Shown: positions 31,894 to 44,396 of the stretch, in pieces
Position numbering within the stretch: position 1 is the stretch's first letter
Layout: each line of letters begins with the position of its first letter
Assembly (NCBI GenBank): GCA_037952775.1
Contig: JBANAY010000004.1
Span: forward strand, 2,232,001-2,296,000
DNA length: 64,000 nucleotides
Reading direction: 5' to 3'
Source of the DNA: Clonostachys chloroleuca
Taxonomy: Eukaryota > Ascomycota > Sordariomycetes > Hypocreales > Bionectriaceae
Notes under the pieces: model-generated
What the model saw: the letters and a program-made list of their open reading frames with translations, nothing else
Told to the model about the DNA's origin: nothing
Database searches by the model: none
Made by a program: the position numbers and the translations under genes

Positions 31894-34800
31894 GGTGCGA
31901 TATTGGATTTGGTGTTTCGATTGATTCTGCGGTGGTTCGAATATGTTTGGAAGCAAGGGAAAAGAGAAGGATACAGCCGGATGTGAAGGAGCTTGGAGCT
32001 ATGCAATGCCCTGGTACCTTGAGCTGGGTGTGTCACCAGCTTTCGATCGATGCAGGAATTGCGGGGCAGGTTCTTCCTTAACAACAGTCGCCACTTGAAG
32101 CTCGGGTGTCCCGTCCTTAGACTCGTGAGGGGATGGCTGTCTCAACGGATGTATCGGGATTCGTTAATTACCATGAGAATCTGGCCTCGGATGGTGCCCC
32201 ACTCTATTGCATCCAAACTTGCAGAGGGACGCGACGGGGAAGAGAGGCGAGTGTGGCGATGCGTGGGTGCGACACTATGAAGGGATGAGGGTCTTCGAAG
32301 CAGGTCCAGAACGACAATTCATGTGAAACAGCCAGCTGATAGGTGTAGAGCAGAGTGTGCGAGCAATGTTCCAGCCAGCAGGTACAACAAGTAGAGAGTT
32401 GAAATTGAACCAAGGTAGGTTTCTGCTGAGCCTTGGCCTTTAAAATCAAAAATCACAGGGCTTTGTATTAGTCGAGGAGGGAATCCTGAGTGGAGGCTCC
32501 CAGCGAATTGAGCTCCGGTCGCTTCGATGTGACCTGCTTCCTGCTGGAATGGACTAAGCCTCGGAGGTAATGTCGTTGTTACTGTTGAACTCTGTTGTGC
32601 TAGGCGGGCCTGTATTGGGTCTAGGCCACTGACCTGCAGGTCGAAAAAGCTTCAGTCGCAGTAGCGACAAAGCAAGACAAAGTTGGGCCAACTGGCTGGC
32701 AAGTGACTAGCGCCAAGTTTCCAGGTAGGACTAGCAGAAGAAAGCAGGTCTCGGCGATGGGTTTGGTAAGTCAATGAAATCGAGCTCAACCGACCCAACA
32801 CACAGGAGGGGGACAGGCACCAGTTAAGTACGGTAGCGATCAATATTGACCTGGATGGGGATTGTTCAGTCTCCGATAGGGCCAAGATTCCGATCTCACT
32901 AGTCTCAGTCTACTTGGTCCCAAGCACATGAAATAGCTATGCGCTCAGAGGACGTAGGGAGCGACCAAAGACGGCCTACTTGGGGTGGTGGAGGTTCCTT
33001 GATGGGCCCACGACCCATCCGCAGTGGATGGGTGGCATCACTACCTACATTAGTTCCCCATGGTGAGGCGGGACTGGCAGGCACAACCACATCACTGCCT
33101 GTCTACTACCTTAACTACCTTAGCTGGAGAGGTCGACAGAGCGGGTAGGTCTGGTCCAGCGCTGCGTCGAGGCCCTGAGGTACTCGCCTACCGCACCTTC
33201 CACGCAAGCACTAGACTGAAGGTACCGGCCAGGTAGCTCCGAAGCGAGGGCAGGATGGCTTGAGGTACTTGCGGGCAACCTGGTCCTCATCTAGCAGTCG
33301 GTAGCATTAGAGCCAATGTACGAAAGGGCAATTGTATGGATGGCTTTTGGCGAGGGTTGTCATGCCTTAGGACTCGGCCCAGCGAGAATAGTAGGCTGCA
33401 GTGCGGCGGATTAGTGGAGTTGGTGGCCGGGAAACTCTAGCCGCAACCCCGCCTGAAGGGAGTTAAAAGCTGAGCACCGCTGCATCCAGCACAGTACCCC
33501 TCAGTAGCTTCAGTCTCCACCTACGGTCCCTCACTCCATTACACAACATGCGACGCAGCCACAAGGCCAGTTAGTTTGCGGAAACAGGATTGGGGCATTA
33601 GAATTATGAGCTTGCTCGCTTTCTTCCGGTACCTCAAGCACCCGCTCTGCTGATCTCTGAAGAGCTCAGTCACACCTCAAGCCCAAGCATCCAAAGGTTG
33701 GTGCCTCATTCGAAGACAGGCACGGCCACACGTCCGTGGTATCAGTGCTAAGGTGTCAACCATGATCCTCAGCAGCTGCCAATCGCGCAAAGAGATAACG
33801 CTCAGCCGTCGCAATTGACCCGTGTTTCGCTCCAGCGTACCTAAAACTCGAGTGCAAACAGTCTAATTCCCATTGTTGATGGATGAAGATCCTTCCAAAG
33901 AGGTGAGGAGGCTAGCCCCAAGTTTGCCTCAGGCGCGTTGCCTGATCTCCTTGAACCATTGAAAGCAACAGCATGCCAATTACAGGGGATTGGTTCGCCC
34001 AATTGATGCTATATGTCGTGCACCACATCTAAGGTGGACGTTGAGGTATTACTGCCAGTACGACTAGATTGGACTTCGCCACTGTTAAGAATTGCACCTA
34101 TAATCCGATATTCCAGGGTCACTTATAGTCTCTTCCTCTTTTTTACAGTGTGTAAACAATTGAAGAAAATACCTCCCTGTAGCTTTTTGATGCTTCAAGG
34201 AGATGGAAACTTACCGCGAAGTCGGCATTGATCAGCAGCAGAGCCATCAAGACACGTAACGGAGCATATAGCCCGGCAGTGGTGAAAGGCCCATGCACAG
34301 CACCGCGCCTCCAACTGCAAGACAAGCCATGCCCAGAATGCTCCGATGGTGTATGTTACTGAACTACTGATCGCCCTTTCCAGTCCGTGGAGGGTCCAAT
34401 GTTTTCTGTCTCCTACCAATCGCACGGCACAGGTGTGGCCAGCACATCCTTCGCCACACCTTGAATAAAGGATACTGAGAAGTGCATGAAGAAATACCCA
34501 ATCCGTAATTCCATCGAGATTCGAAGAAGTTCAAGGGGATCAATCGGGCAATGCCCAAAAAAAAAAAAACCCCCAACGGGTATCTGGCCCCCTGTGGATG
34601 TCTAAACTGGCGAACCGGGCTTTTCAATTAGATCTTTGTACCTATCATAAGGCACCATTCAACGGCCATGACGATTGTCCAAATCTAAGGAGGGATTCCG
34701 ATTTGTTCTAGATGCCACGACTGGTCGACAACGGCTTTGGCCCCCTGTTTACTGACGTTAGATGGGCCCATATCCATGTCAGATATGATCTCATTGTACT

Positions 34801-35329
34801 TTTCCTTGCTTCTGATGACGGAGAGATTGAAACGACGAATGCATCTCCGCGGGATGCCAAGCTCATGTTGCAAGCATCCAGGTTCGTTATGTGGGGGGGG
34901 GAACTCCATTCATCGAAATCCTATGATTCCCATCATCCGTAAAATCACTACTTTTGGATCCCGATCATGATGAAATCCGCAATTGAGAAATCTTAAGTTT
35001 GCATTACGCATGGTCCATAATTAATATCACATCTCGTTTCCTAAATCAAGTTTTTTTCCACTCCCCCCCCGCTGAGGCAGATGGTGAAGGGATATTGGGA
35101 ACTTCACGTGACGCGTCATTGTTACACGTGATCTCGCGCGTCTCTACGATTGCCCCTCTCTCGCGTTTCGCGTCCGTCCGTAGACAATCAACGGCGTAAT
35201 AAAGCGAATTTTTTGCATCTCGTCACGTCACATCGGCAGACAAGTTGCAATCCCTGCATAGGAAAATAGCATTGCTGTTGCCATCAATGAGAACTGGCTC
35301 TTGACAATCCTTCTCGCACCAATCGCACC
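31894..35329. other. Long divergent intergenic region (bZIP / RPA3)
   Basis: About 3.4 kb without a gene I can support. It holds the presumed long leader and promoter of the bZIP gene and the promoter of RPA3. Short TACCTTAG/AGGTACC elements cluster at about 33100-33300. A 13-nt A-run lies near 34557. Confidence 0.5.
35105..35130. promoter_or_regulatory. MluI cell-cycle box flanked by CACGTG boxes, RPA3 promoter
   Basis: ACGCGT at 35111-35116 matches the MCB element bound by the MBF complex at G1/S genes. Perfect CACGTG boxes lie at 35105-35110 and 35125-35130. They are 200-225 bp upstream of the start of a replication gene, the expected setting. Binding is inferred. Confidence 0.5.
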
Positions 35330-35780
35330 ATGAGTGAGCAAATCGTCCACCCCCGCATTTCTGCGCGATACCTGGACAGCTTCGTTGGCCGCCATGTAAT
35401 GCTGGTCGGCAAGGTTCTCCAGGTGCAAGGAAAGCAGGCCACTGTCGATTCCGATGGCACCGTCACGGTCCTTCTTGACCAGGTAATCCAAGCCTCCCAC
35501 TCATCTTCGAAAAGAAATATCTACTAACGATCAGATTCAGCTCTCCGAGGTCGTCGGTGGAAGCTACGTCCAGGTTCTAGGCAAGGTCAACTCAGACTTG
35601 ACTATCAAGTCGTACCAAGCTCAAGATCTAGGACCAGACATCGGTGAGTAGTCTCAACCACGCCTTGCTTTCTTCCCCTTCACTTACTCAGGCTAACTTC
35701 AAACCCCAGATCTCGGGGTTTACGCCGCTGTGGTTGAAGCCACCCACAAGCACAAGGAGCTCTTCGTCAGTGAATCCTGA
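35330..35780 (+). CDS. rfa3: Replication protein A subunit 3 (RPA14)
   Basis: Three exons (35330-35482, 35535-35643, 35710-35780) give 110 residues. The protein is a single OB fold: ISARYLDSFVGRHVMLVGKV, then GKQATVDSDGTVTVLLDQ, GGSYVQVLGKV and YAAVVEATHKHKELF. This is the small subunit of the RPA single-strand DNA-binding trimer, acting in replication, repair and recombination in the nucleus. Length (about 110) fits. Splice phases are 0 and 1 and consistent. The next gene starts only about 70 bp downstream on the same strand. Confidence 0.92.
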
Positions 35781-35848
35781 CTTGCCCCCCGGACCATGGC
35801 TGCCGCCCCTCCGTCACACACAACCTCCCCTACAGCCCCCGGGTTGCC

Positions 35849-36520
35849 ATGGTCTGGCCCAGAACGAAGGATGGCGACGACGACAGCCCGGCTGCTGGCC
35901 CCTCCCCGGCCTCCGAACCCGAACCATCCTCGAACGAACCAAGCTCGCAGGACTCCGCGCTGTCCACGACTATCTCCACTTCCACCTACCCTCCCTTCCC
36001 GCAGCAAGCCCCCGTCCTCCTGGCGTACAACTCCTCAAACGACACCGCATCTTCGCCTCCCCCAGCCAACTCCTACGAAGACTACTACTACTCCATACCG
36101 TCCGCCCAGCCTCGCACCCACCACTACTATCCCCGGATCACCCACTCCATCTCCGCAACTGCAACCGAGAGCTCAACCCAGCTCCCATCCCCGCCAGACT
36201 CCAATTTCATCCTCTCTCCCACCCCGCCAGAGCAAGGCCAGCAGCAGGCTCCAGGCGGCAAGCTCCCACAGAGGGGCGGGCAACTCTTCGACGACGGTTT
36301 TGACCATGCACGTTTGGCTTCTTCCCGACAAAACCCGCCCGCCCGCCAATATCCCGGGCTATCAACGTCGAAGAATGATGCCGAAACTTTCATTGACGAT
36401 GACGAAGATGACGCAGCGCTCAACTCGATTCTTGATGGTGTAGGGAAAATGCATATCACGATGGGACGGGATAATTCAGGACGGTGGCGGATCAGGCGTA
36501 CAGGCGACACTCTTGACTAG
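35849..36520 (+). CDS. Disordered hypothetical protein
   Basis: A 223-codon frame begins with ATG 35849 (MVWPRTKDGDDDSPAAG). Most of the protein is low complexity: Ser, Pro, Gln and Tyr-rich, with SYEDYYYSIPSAQPRTHHYY in the middle. The C-terminus is different, acidic then structured: FIDDDEDDAALNSILDGVG followed by KMHITMGRDNSGRWRIRRTG, which reads like a conserved functional motif. No family is recognised. Competing frames over the same DNA are equally long but lack a plausible end. Its start lies about 70 bp after the RPA3 stop, so the two may overlap in their transcripts. Confidence 0.55.
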   Translation: MVWPRTKDGDDDSPAAGPSPASEPEPSSNEPSSQDSALSTTISTSTYPPFPQQAPVLLAYNSSNDTASSPPPANSYEDYYYSIPSAQPRTHHYYPRITHSISATATESSTQLPSPPDSNFILSPTPPEQGQQQAPGGKLPQRGGQLFDDGFDHARLASSRQNPPARQYPGLSTSKNDAETFIDDDEDDAALNSILDGVGKMHITMGRDNSGRWRIRRTGDTLD

Positions 36521-36758
36521 AAGTTAGGACTCATGACGCGTCCACATTTTATGTCTTTTGTTTAATTTTCAAAGGCTTCGGTTCAAGCGTACGAAATATC
36601 AGACCGGTCCTCGTTCAATGAGTAAGCTTTCGCGTAGTATACAGACAAGTGTAGCTGTCATATTAAGAATAAATAGAGGAATGGTGCCTAAAAGCGACTC
36701 TTGCCTCCATTTTCACCTGTCCACTCCTTATAAAGTCTATCCTAAGTGGTGTGCATCA

Positions 36759-39700
36759 CTACAACGCTTCCTCCAACTCCAAGAATTCCTGTGCCGCCAT
36801 CCAAATATCCAGAGCCTCCAGTCTCATGTCTCGTTTTGCTAGCCGGGTTCTCGTTGGCGAAACTGCCTTATCAGTGCTTTTTCCACCAACAGTACTATAT
36901 ACTTGGTCCACCGTCCCATCATGAGTATGTAGAGATTCTTGTCCTCCGTGTAAGCACCTGCGTATCCGCGCCGTCACAACACCGGCGTCTTCTGTCCTCC
37001 CCGAATCATCACTTCCTTCTCTATCCTTCACTTGGTAACCCTCCAGGAATCGAACATGCTGGTCCCGATCAGTTTTCCCATTGTCATTCGAATCCTCTCG
37101 ATCGCTGAAAACATCCTCATCAAGCTGCTCACCCTGGTAGGTTTTCTCATCAGCAGCAGCAGCCGCTTGTCTGATACCCTTCAGCTTCGATGTGAACTTC
37201 TCAAACACCTTGACCCTCCTCTCTGCAGCCTCTGCTCTCTCTTTCCACATCTGAAGCTCTCGCTTGGCTTCTCGCAACTGCTCACTTAGCGTACCTACAT
37301 CAAAATTCTCTTGTGCCTCAAGTTGTCGGCGAAGCTGAGAAGATTCCTCAACCTTGGCTTGAAGCTGCCGCTGAAGGCTGCGAATTTGGGAATGGAGCAA
37401 GCTGGTGCTTCCTGTACGTTGAATTGGTGTCGAACTGAAAGGAACACTAAGGGACTCTGTTTGAATGGACCCAGTTGTTGACATTGCTGACTGTGGGCGA
37501 GATAAATGGAGATATTGCGCCACAGGAGGTTGCTCTTGGGGAGGAACCATTGTCCCAAGACTTGCAGAGATATTCATTTGGCTTTGAAGGTCTTTCCCAC
37601 TGTTGGGTTCCATCTTACTAGGAGCATCAATATGCCTGAGGCCAGCAAAAGGCGGCCGTTCAGAATTTGGCCCTTGGTGTTGTTTCTCAGCTTGCATGAT
37701 CGCGGCGGCTCGCAACGCTACACTATCACTCACAGAGGTCCTTAGCTTTGGGATTTGTTGGCCATCTGTTTTTTTGATATTTGTATTCGGCGTTTTGGGA
37801 GGCCCCATAGCTGGCGTTGGGTTGGGAGGAGTGCTTAGTCCCAATAATGGGCCAAACCTGGTTGCGTTTGATGATTTTTGGGGTATCTTAGATGGCTGCG
37901 CCTTATGCGTTGAGCCAAAAGTCTCGGTCGATTCCTTGGCCAACACTGTGCTTGATTTCGGAGGCGGATCGTGGTTCTCAAACATCGCCGCCATTGCCCT
38001 CACTCCAGCTTGCTTACTAGCACTGCTTCGAGGGGATGACTTGGCTTGCCTTTTCATCTGGCTTCTCTCTTCAATCTTTCGATTCTGCGGCACTGCGTTT
38101 CTTGAAACTGTATCCTTCGGCTCAAATCGATCCAGCCGCTGCGATGCAAGAGTGTTGATGGGCTTGATATTTGGTGAAGATAGCTTTCCTTTGCGTGGAG
38201 TATCGTTCGCAGCAAAGGCGCCTGGGATCTTTGTTCTTTTAGAAGTTTCAGTAGTTAAATCATCCACCGAGGATCTCTAGCCCTCAAATAAAAGTGGACG
38301 AGATGCTGAACTCAACCCTAAGGGGTTTCCAGGTCCAGGGACTCTCATGGGAGCATAAAAGTTTGATGCTTTAGTTCCAGCAGGGTCCGTCGAGATTATG
38401 TCTTCGTCTCTGTATGATGCTGAGATATGCTTTTCTACATCTCCATTGGGTGACAAGTAAAGTATCTCGCGCCCATTTATAGGCTGTGCTTCATGCTCTT
38501 CGCTTGACATTCGCATTTTATTCTTGGGGCAGTCCATGTTCACACGTTCACTCCTGGGGCTCACGACTGATCCCCTCCTAAGTTGAGATAGGTCATGAAA
38601 CAGGTCTGACTCCAGAGCCTCTATCTGGTCATCCGGGATTAAGACTGGCGGTTCCACCACTTGCAGTGTTGATGGTAGCTCTCTATTGGACGCTTGAGAG
38701 ACACGATCAACGCTTGTGTTCGGCAATTTCCTCCTTTCTTCGGACTTCGCATCGATATGTCTAGGCCTTGAAGGGGGTGTATGGGATTGTCCACGCAAGT
38801 GCTCCATTTTTATTAGACCCAAGCTATGTCTCGCTCGGTCGTCTGTGTTGTTGAAAGGTTCGTGTTCTTCAGCTGGAATTGTTTGCTGGAGAGAAGGGAA
38901 ACCGATGGACCCATGTTTCGACGATGTCCTCGGGGGAACATCCTCTGTAGAAAGCTCGGGGCTATGATGAACCGGGGTTTCTTGGATACTGCTCCTTATC
39001 TCTAGGGTTCCTGGTCTCGTTTGAGTGCTTGAAGACTCTCCACCGCGACTTCTCCTCGGTGTAGTATGGCTGTTCTGCTGTGTGGATTGGTTTTGGTTAT
39101 GAGGCCCAAGGTTATTGACTGGTTCGGATCTAGTATGTTTCTTGCCATTTTGAACAGAAAACGCGGGCTCACGAAACATAGTCTCCGAGGCCATCTTTCC
39201 CCGTCTCTCCCCTTCAATGCTTCCTTCCTCCATGGTTGGGCTTAGGACACCGGCGCTTGGTCTCGATTTTAATTGAGCAGAACCAAAACTCCTTCTGGGT
39301 TGCGGCTGTCGGATTCTTGAATTCACTATGGGAGCCTCAAAAACCGGGCTACTGTCTCGATCTGCTTGAACACCGGACTCTCTTTGGGTAGGCTCTCGTC
39401 CTCGAGGGGGTTTCCGCGCTGTGTATGACTCCGAGAATGATGGGCGAAGCGAGCCACTGCGCAGTGTAGGATTCGACACGTCCTTCCTGTGATGTATTCC
39501 AAGAGCCTTCATCTGACGTACCACATCACGCCAATTCGCAATGAGCATCTCAGTGATACTATTGACGATGTTCACCTTGTTGATTGTTTGAGCTGCCACT
39601 AGGTTCTTTTCCGTCGGAGCGGGTTTTCGTCGGCCTTGTCGAACCTTTTTCGCCCCTGGCGGTAAGAGGAGCAAACCGATCGATGGTGTCGCGAAGTTCA

Positions 39701-40995
39701 TATCGTACTGATCTAATAGTTCCCCCACCAACAGTGGCCCAAATACAATACCGAGGGCACTGTATCCCATCAAATCACCCGTCGGCAGTGGCCTTCCACC
39801 CTCATCCTCTCTTGGGGTTACTTCCGCTACCCTTCCGATCAAACTCAGGAGCCCAAAGACAGCACAGATGAGCTCTCGCCGAAACTGGGACTCGATAGCC
39901 CCAATTGCTAGTGCAATGAGCCTAGCACGAACTTTGGTTTGCTTTGTTCGTGGGAATTCTGGATCGCCACGCAGCTGTGCATGAATCGCTACGAGCGCAT
40001 CGAAAATGGACAGGGTTCCAAGGATACCACCGGGAAGTGTCGATATCATGCGCTTGAAGGTGGAAGCAACATCGTGGATAGAGAAATCGATGTGTGATGG
40101 CAGGTTGGCGCAACGAACGGTGCTAGAGACATCTAATCCGCCATTGTTTGAGTAACAGTAGTAGTCGAAAAGAGTATTTACTACTCTGACCGATCCAGAA
40201 ATTCGGAAAATCCCCCTCGTGGTTACATGTTGTGAGAGATGCTGGGCAGTTGCCCGAAGACACGTTGGCAGGACCAGCGATCCTGGGGTATAGTCCTGGG
40301 GAAGGTAGAGGACGCTTTTCCCACTGAGGCGAACCATCGCTTGGAGGGTTAAGGTTCTTGTAGGATTGTTTCTACATGGCGCCAGGTGATTTGCGTACTC
40401 CGAAAAGCTTCGCCTATGTTGCAAGGAAGGCGTTTCGGGTCTGCCTGCTGATCTGGCTGCTCTCTGTCCCTGGCTCCCATTCGATGTTGATCGCAGCATT
40501 CGATGAAGCCATCCCCGTTTCTCTGGCACAGCAGGCTCAATCTTCTTCTGTGCTGTTGTCAGTATTTAAGTGTAACACAAAGAAAGCCGGGCAAAACAGA
40601 CTTGAGTGGCAATCTTGAAGTCATCGAGAACGAGTATTCTCACGCCATGCTATAGAAATGTCAACCAAGGAGACTCGGAGAATCTAAACGCGGGTCCCTG
40701 GTACCTTCTTTGCCAATCTATTGTACTCCTGGACAACCAATGCTCTGTCGTCGAATTCGTCGGTGTCGCTCATAAGGCCCAAATCGCCACTGCTCGTGGT
40801 CCATGTTCTGCTCGTGCGTCGCATGGGTCCATCTCGCTGGCCCGCGAGGTGATGAACTGTTGCACTCTGTGGGAAAGCGAGCGACGTAGAGCTTCTTGAA
40901 GCTCGAGGAACTCTCCGAAGGGGGACATGAATCTCGGTGGTTGAGCACGAGTTGGGGATTGGGTGAGTAGGATACCCAGCCGCGGGTGCAGCCAT
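36759..40995 (-). CDS. RhoGAP domain protein, with in-frame TAG
   Basis: The minus-strand gene has exon 1 at 40995-40705 (ends EYNRLAKK), exon 2 at 40649-40602 (HGVRILVLDDFKIATQ) and a large exon from 40547. The RhoGAP domain lies at about residues 205-400, with arginine-finger context TTRGIFRISGS near residue 225. A Ser/Pro-rich region follows. The frame meets TAG at 38277-38279, which would give 869 residues. It then stays open in the same frame to 36759, encoding a further 500 residues with a coiled coil (LLHSQIRSLQRQLQAKVEES) and the end LEALDIWMAAQEFLELEE. An 81-nt segment (38316-38236, GTTGAG...AAAAG, phase 2) could be spliced out to remove the TAG, giving 1348 residues. Nonsense mutation or readthrough are alternatives. 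An additional 5' exon upstream of 40995 is possible. The protein should inactivate Rho/Cdc42-type GTPases. Confidence 0.75.
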
Positions 40996-42578
40996 ATCGT
41001 CTGTAGCCAGCCCCGACAAAAGATCGCTGCGCGGTAGCTAAATGTCAATGATTGAAGAAGAGTAATTCTGCTCGCTGAAATCGCGAAAAAAAAATGTGTC
41101 TGTTAGCAATGCACATTTATGTCATATGAAGCCGGACGGAGGAACGCGAGGTTCACGTATTCCAAACGCAACAGAGGTCCGCATAGCAAGAAGCATCTCG
41201 CTCACATAACAGCCCGAGGGATCAGTCATTGGCAACCAGAACCAAATCTGGAAAGCTAGGCCTAGCACAAAAACTGATATGCAGAAAGTGCTTGCTAGCC
41301 AGGGAGTAATCGGCATCGGCAGGTGATGGCCAGGAAAATCGGGGGAGGAGCTCACAATAAGGAAAGATCAAGCCGTCTCTTTGGTTTGGCAAGAGTCAGT
41401 TGGACAAGGACATACGTCAACGTGCCAACGCAAAGCTATGCCTGCCCAACCACAAGCATTTCCAGCCAAACCCAGCCCGCAATGCGTGACGGGCTACGAC
41501 TGGTATTATCTAGGTCGGTCCTCAACAAGTAGAATTCCTCATGAAAAAAGAACTTGCAAGCAAGCCAAGTGACATAATGCTCAGCTAGGTCCAGGATTGT
41601 TAACAGCTGCACGTAGCAGTTGTGGATATCAACATACCTTAGGCAGGACATCAATGTACACAGTCGCTCAACATGCCAAAGCTAGGCCCAAGCGTATGCG
41701 CGTTTTGACTGTGAAAGGAAAATAAATGGGTCGTTCCTCGCAGAGTGCGTGCGAAATTGCTCGCTCTCTGCATAAATATCACCAGTAGGACAAAGGCAAG
41801 ACCCGGCTGCTCGGCACTCGTCGACGGGAGCCGGCAGATACGTGTTGCGCCAGTGTGACTTACTTGGGCCTCTACAGTGCTCTACTACGTTGCACGGCGG
41901 CATCTTAATGCATAATGGGATAAGTTATACCACGCTGTCCAATGGCAATGGAGGATATTAAATGAAGCTGACATTGAGATCTCAGTACCTACTATCTGGT
42001 GATGTAGCGGCCCGTTGCGAGAGAGGCAGGACATAAACTCACAGCAGGAAACAATAGCAAATCAAAATGGGCAGTACTGGGTCCTTCTTATCTAAACAGG
42101 TGTCTCCAGTACAGCCACTCTTTGACGAACCCTCGTCTTCCATCATGCTCGGCCGTCATCACGGTGGTATTCTCGGCAGTGTTCTAGTGCTCTTTGAGAT
42201 CTTGTGCCACCGCTTCCTGAACCACTAGGCCATATATCCTGCTTCCATTGCGCAAATTGGTAAATTCAGATTTTGCCGGCCCACGCTCCCAGGTCTATTA
42301 TGTGTAAAAGGGAAAAGGGTGAGCAGTGATCCAACAGGCCGTCTTCGCTCTTGCCAATCACCGACCCGTATCGTTCCTAGATTCTCCGTTGCGCCGTTGA
42401 AAAGATGGAAAGATGCATAGCATACGAAACCAAAGAGTTTGTAGGCCTGCGCCCATATCTTCGTTGGTCCGTAGATCTCCGTGGTCATCGCTCGTCATTT
42501 CATTCATCATGAGCCGAGGTATCCATCATCCACAAAACCAATCCCAGAAATCTATCGTCCCGCCGCTTTGTTCATTAT
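40996..42578. other. Intergenic region
   Basis: This lies between the RhoGAP 5' end and the 3' end of snf4, both on the minus strand. Short open frames exist on both strands without domains. No RNA gene is seen. Confidence 0.5.
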
Positions 42579-44396
42579 TCAATCCACCGGGGACAGTAGA
42601 ACATAAGCCAGGATATCGGATAGGGAAACGATGCCCTTCAGTTTGTTCTCGTCGTCAACAACGACGAGTCTGTGCACGCGGCTCTTCCGAACGGTGTCAA
42701 AGATAGCACCAAGACGGTCATGCTCCGAGCAAGTGTATATGCCTGGGCTGTCTTCCGGGCGTCTGAGCAGAGCATCCCCCACGGATCCCGCCAACTCCTC
42801 GTATACCCCACCCTTGATGCAAGGGATGATATCCACTGCTTCAAAAACGTTGAGTAGCCTGTTATCCTTGTCGATAATAGGGACACAGCTGATATTGCGA
42901 TGAACCATCATTTGGATAACATCTAGCACAGGGCTAGTCATCTGGGCTGTCGCAACATTGGTGTATGTTCCGAGATTCAACTCTCGGACCGTTCGCTTGA
43001 GAAGAACTGTATTATGCTCGTTGTTGACAGCAATGAATTTGAGAATTCGGTATTGGGTGATAACAGAGACGACCCATTCCTTGCCTGTCTCGTCGTCCTT
43101 ATCAACAAGCGGGATTCGTCGAGCACGTGTCTTAAGCATGCCTTTGCATGCTTCGTAGAGGGGCAGGAGAGGGTTGACCGAAATGGTTTCAATGGGGACG
43201 GCACCAATGGCTTTCTCTATGTCTGTATCCCTCGGCCGGTAAGCGAAATATTCCAGGTCAGGCTCAGACGACGGTGCTTACCTCGTAGGCTACTCAATCG
43301 GAATTGATCCAGCTTGCTCATCTCCTCGGGAAACTGGCAATAATACTGAATCACATTCATGTAATCAGTGGCCGTCAAGAGGCCAGCGAAGCGGGAGGTG
43401 TGAGAGTCCCATAGCGGTGCAGACACAATTGCTGTGGCGAAGGAAAAGGATTGATTAGCATGAGGACATCTTCCAAGCATATCCACCAGATCAACCCCGC
43501 CTCCGAGCTGGTGCAGGGCCTAAATCGTCCAAACCAGAAGCATCACCCACAATTTTGTATCATAATGTTAAGACTCTTATTGATAAGTAGATCGGTGTCG
43601 AGGACAATGAGTCGGAAGGATAAAGGGAAGACATCGTAGCCGGTTCGAACCTTGAGGAAGTCCCGAATATTCTTCTGTACATCCCGAGCAACAGGTCAGC
43701 AACAGGAGCACCACCAGAGGAGAGAAAAAAGTGGTACGAGATAAAAACAAGGCACAATGAGCAAACAGAGACAGGTCAGGTCGGAAACAAGCAACGGGTT
43801 AAACTGCAAGCAGGACAGAATCTGTGATCACGCACCAGACCTTGTGCCTCATCCTTGTCAGCGACGATCTGCTGGGGTGGTGGCGGGGGAGGCGCCGGCT
43901 GCGAGGCAGTTGTCGCCATTGCGCTGCGAGTCAGTGGCCTGAGGCGCAGGTACGATGACGGAGCAACGATGTGAGGGATCGCGGAAGGCTGCTGGTGATA
44001 GTGTTGGTGGTGTAACGGGAGATGACGCTCGTGACCGCCCAGGCCGGTATATGCAGCCTGTGCTTGTGCTTGTGATTGTCGCCCTGGAAGTGGTGCTGTT
44101 GCGGCGGCGGGAGGTCCAGGTCTGGGGTCAGATTTCGGCTGGGCTGGCGGCGCGAATGGGCCTGTTGTGACTGGTTCCGCTGGGCTGTCGGGTACATTGG
44201 GAGCAGAAGATGCTCCGGGTGCGTCTGCTAGCGCCTCTGCTCGGCCGCCTTGGTCGGATTGTCTCGCCTGGGGCTCCCACGCCTGAGCCTGAGGCTGGCC
44301 AGCGCCATGCCAATCATCGTGGGCGGGGAAGACGACGGCGCTGTCGGCCGAGGCGGATGTGCCTTCGTCCTGGTCGCCGCTAGCCATGGGTGACAT
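42579..44396 (-). CDS. snf4: AMPK/SNF1 complex gamma subunit Snf4
   Basis: Four exons on the minus strand (44396-43836, 43674-43551, 43431-43282, 43222-42579) give 492 residues. Residues 1-187 are Ala/Pro/Gln/His-rich and disordered, ending in a run of prolines (QPAPPPPPPQQ). The four CBS repeats follow: FLKVRTGYDVFPLSFRLIVLDT, IVSAPLWDSHTSRFAGLLTATDY, RARRIPLVDKDDETGKEWV, then NISCVPIIDKDNRLLNVFEAVDI and KSRVHRLVVVDDENKLKGIVSLSDIL. The protein senses adenine nucleotides and activates the Snf1 kinase in glucose derepression. The donor of intron 2 could be at GTGGGT (43550) or at GTGATG three bases later. The first keeps family spacing. The gene is divergent from vac8. Confidence 0.93.

Noticed and set aside
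35644..36443. Two long alternative plus frames over the disordered-protein gene
   Set aside because: Pro/Ser/Arg-rich translations from shifted frames. The frame starting at 35849 has the plausible structured end and acidic segment.
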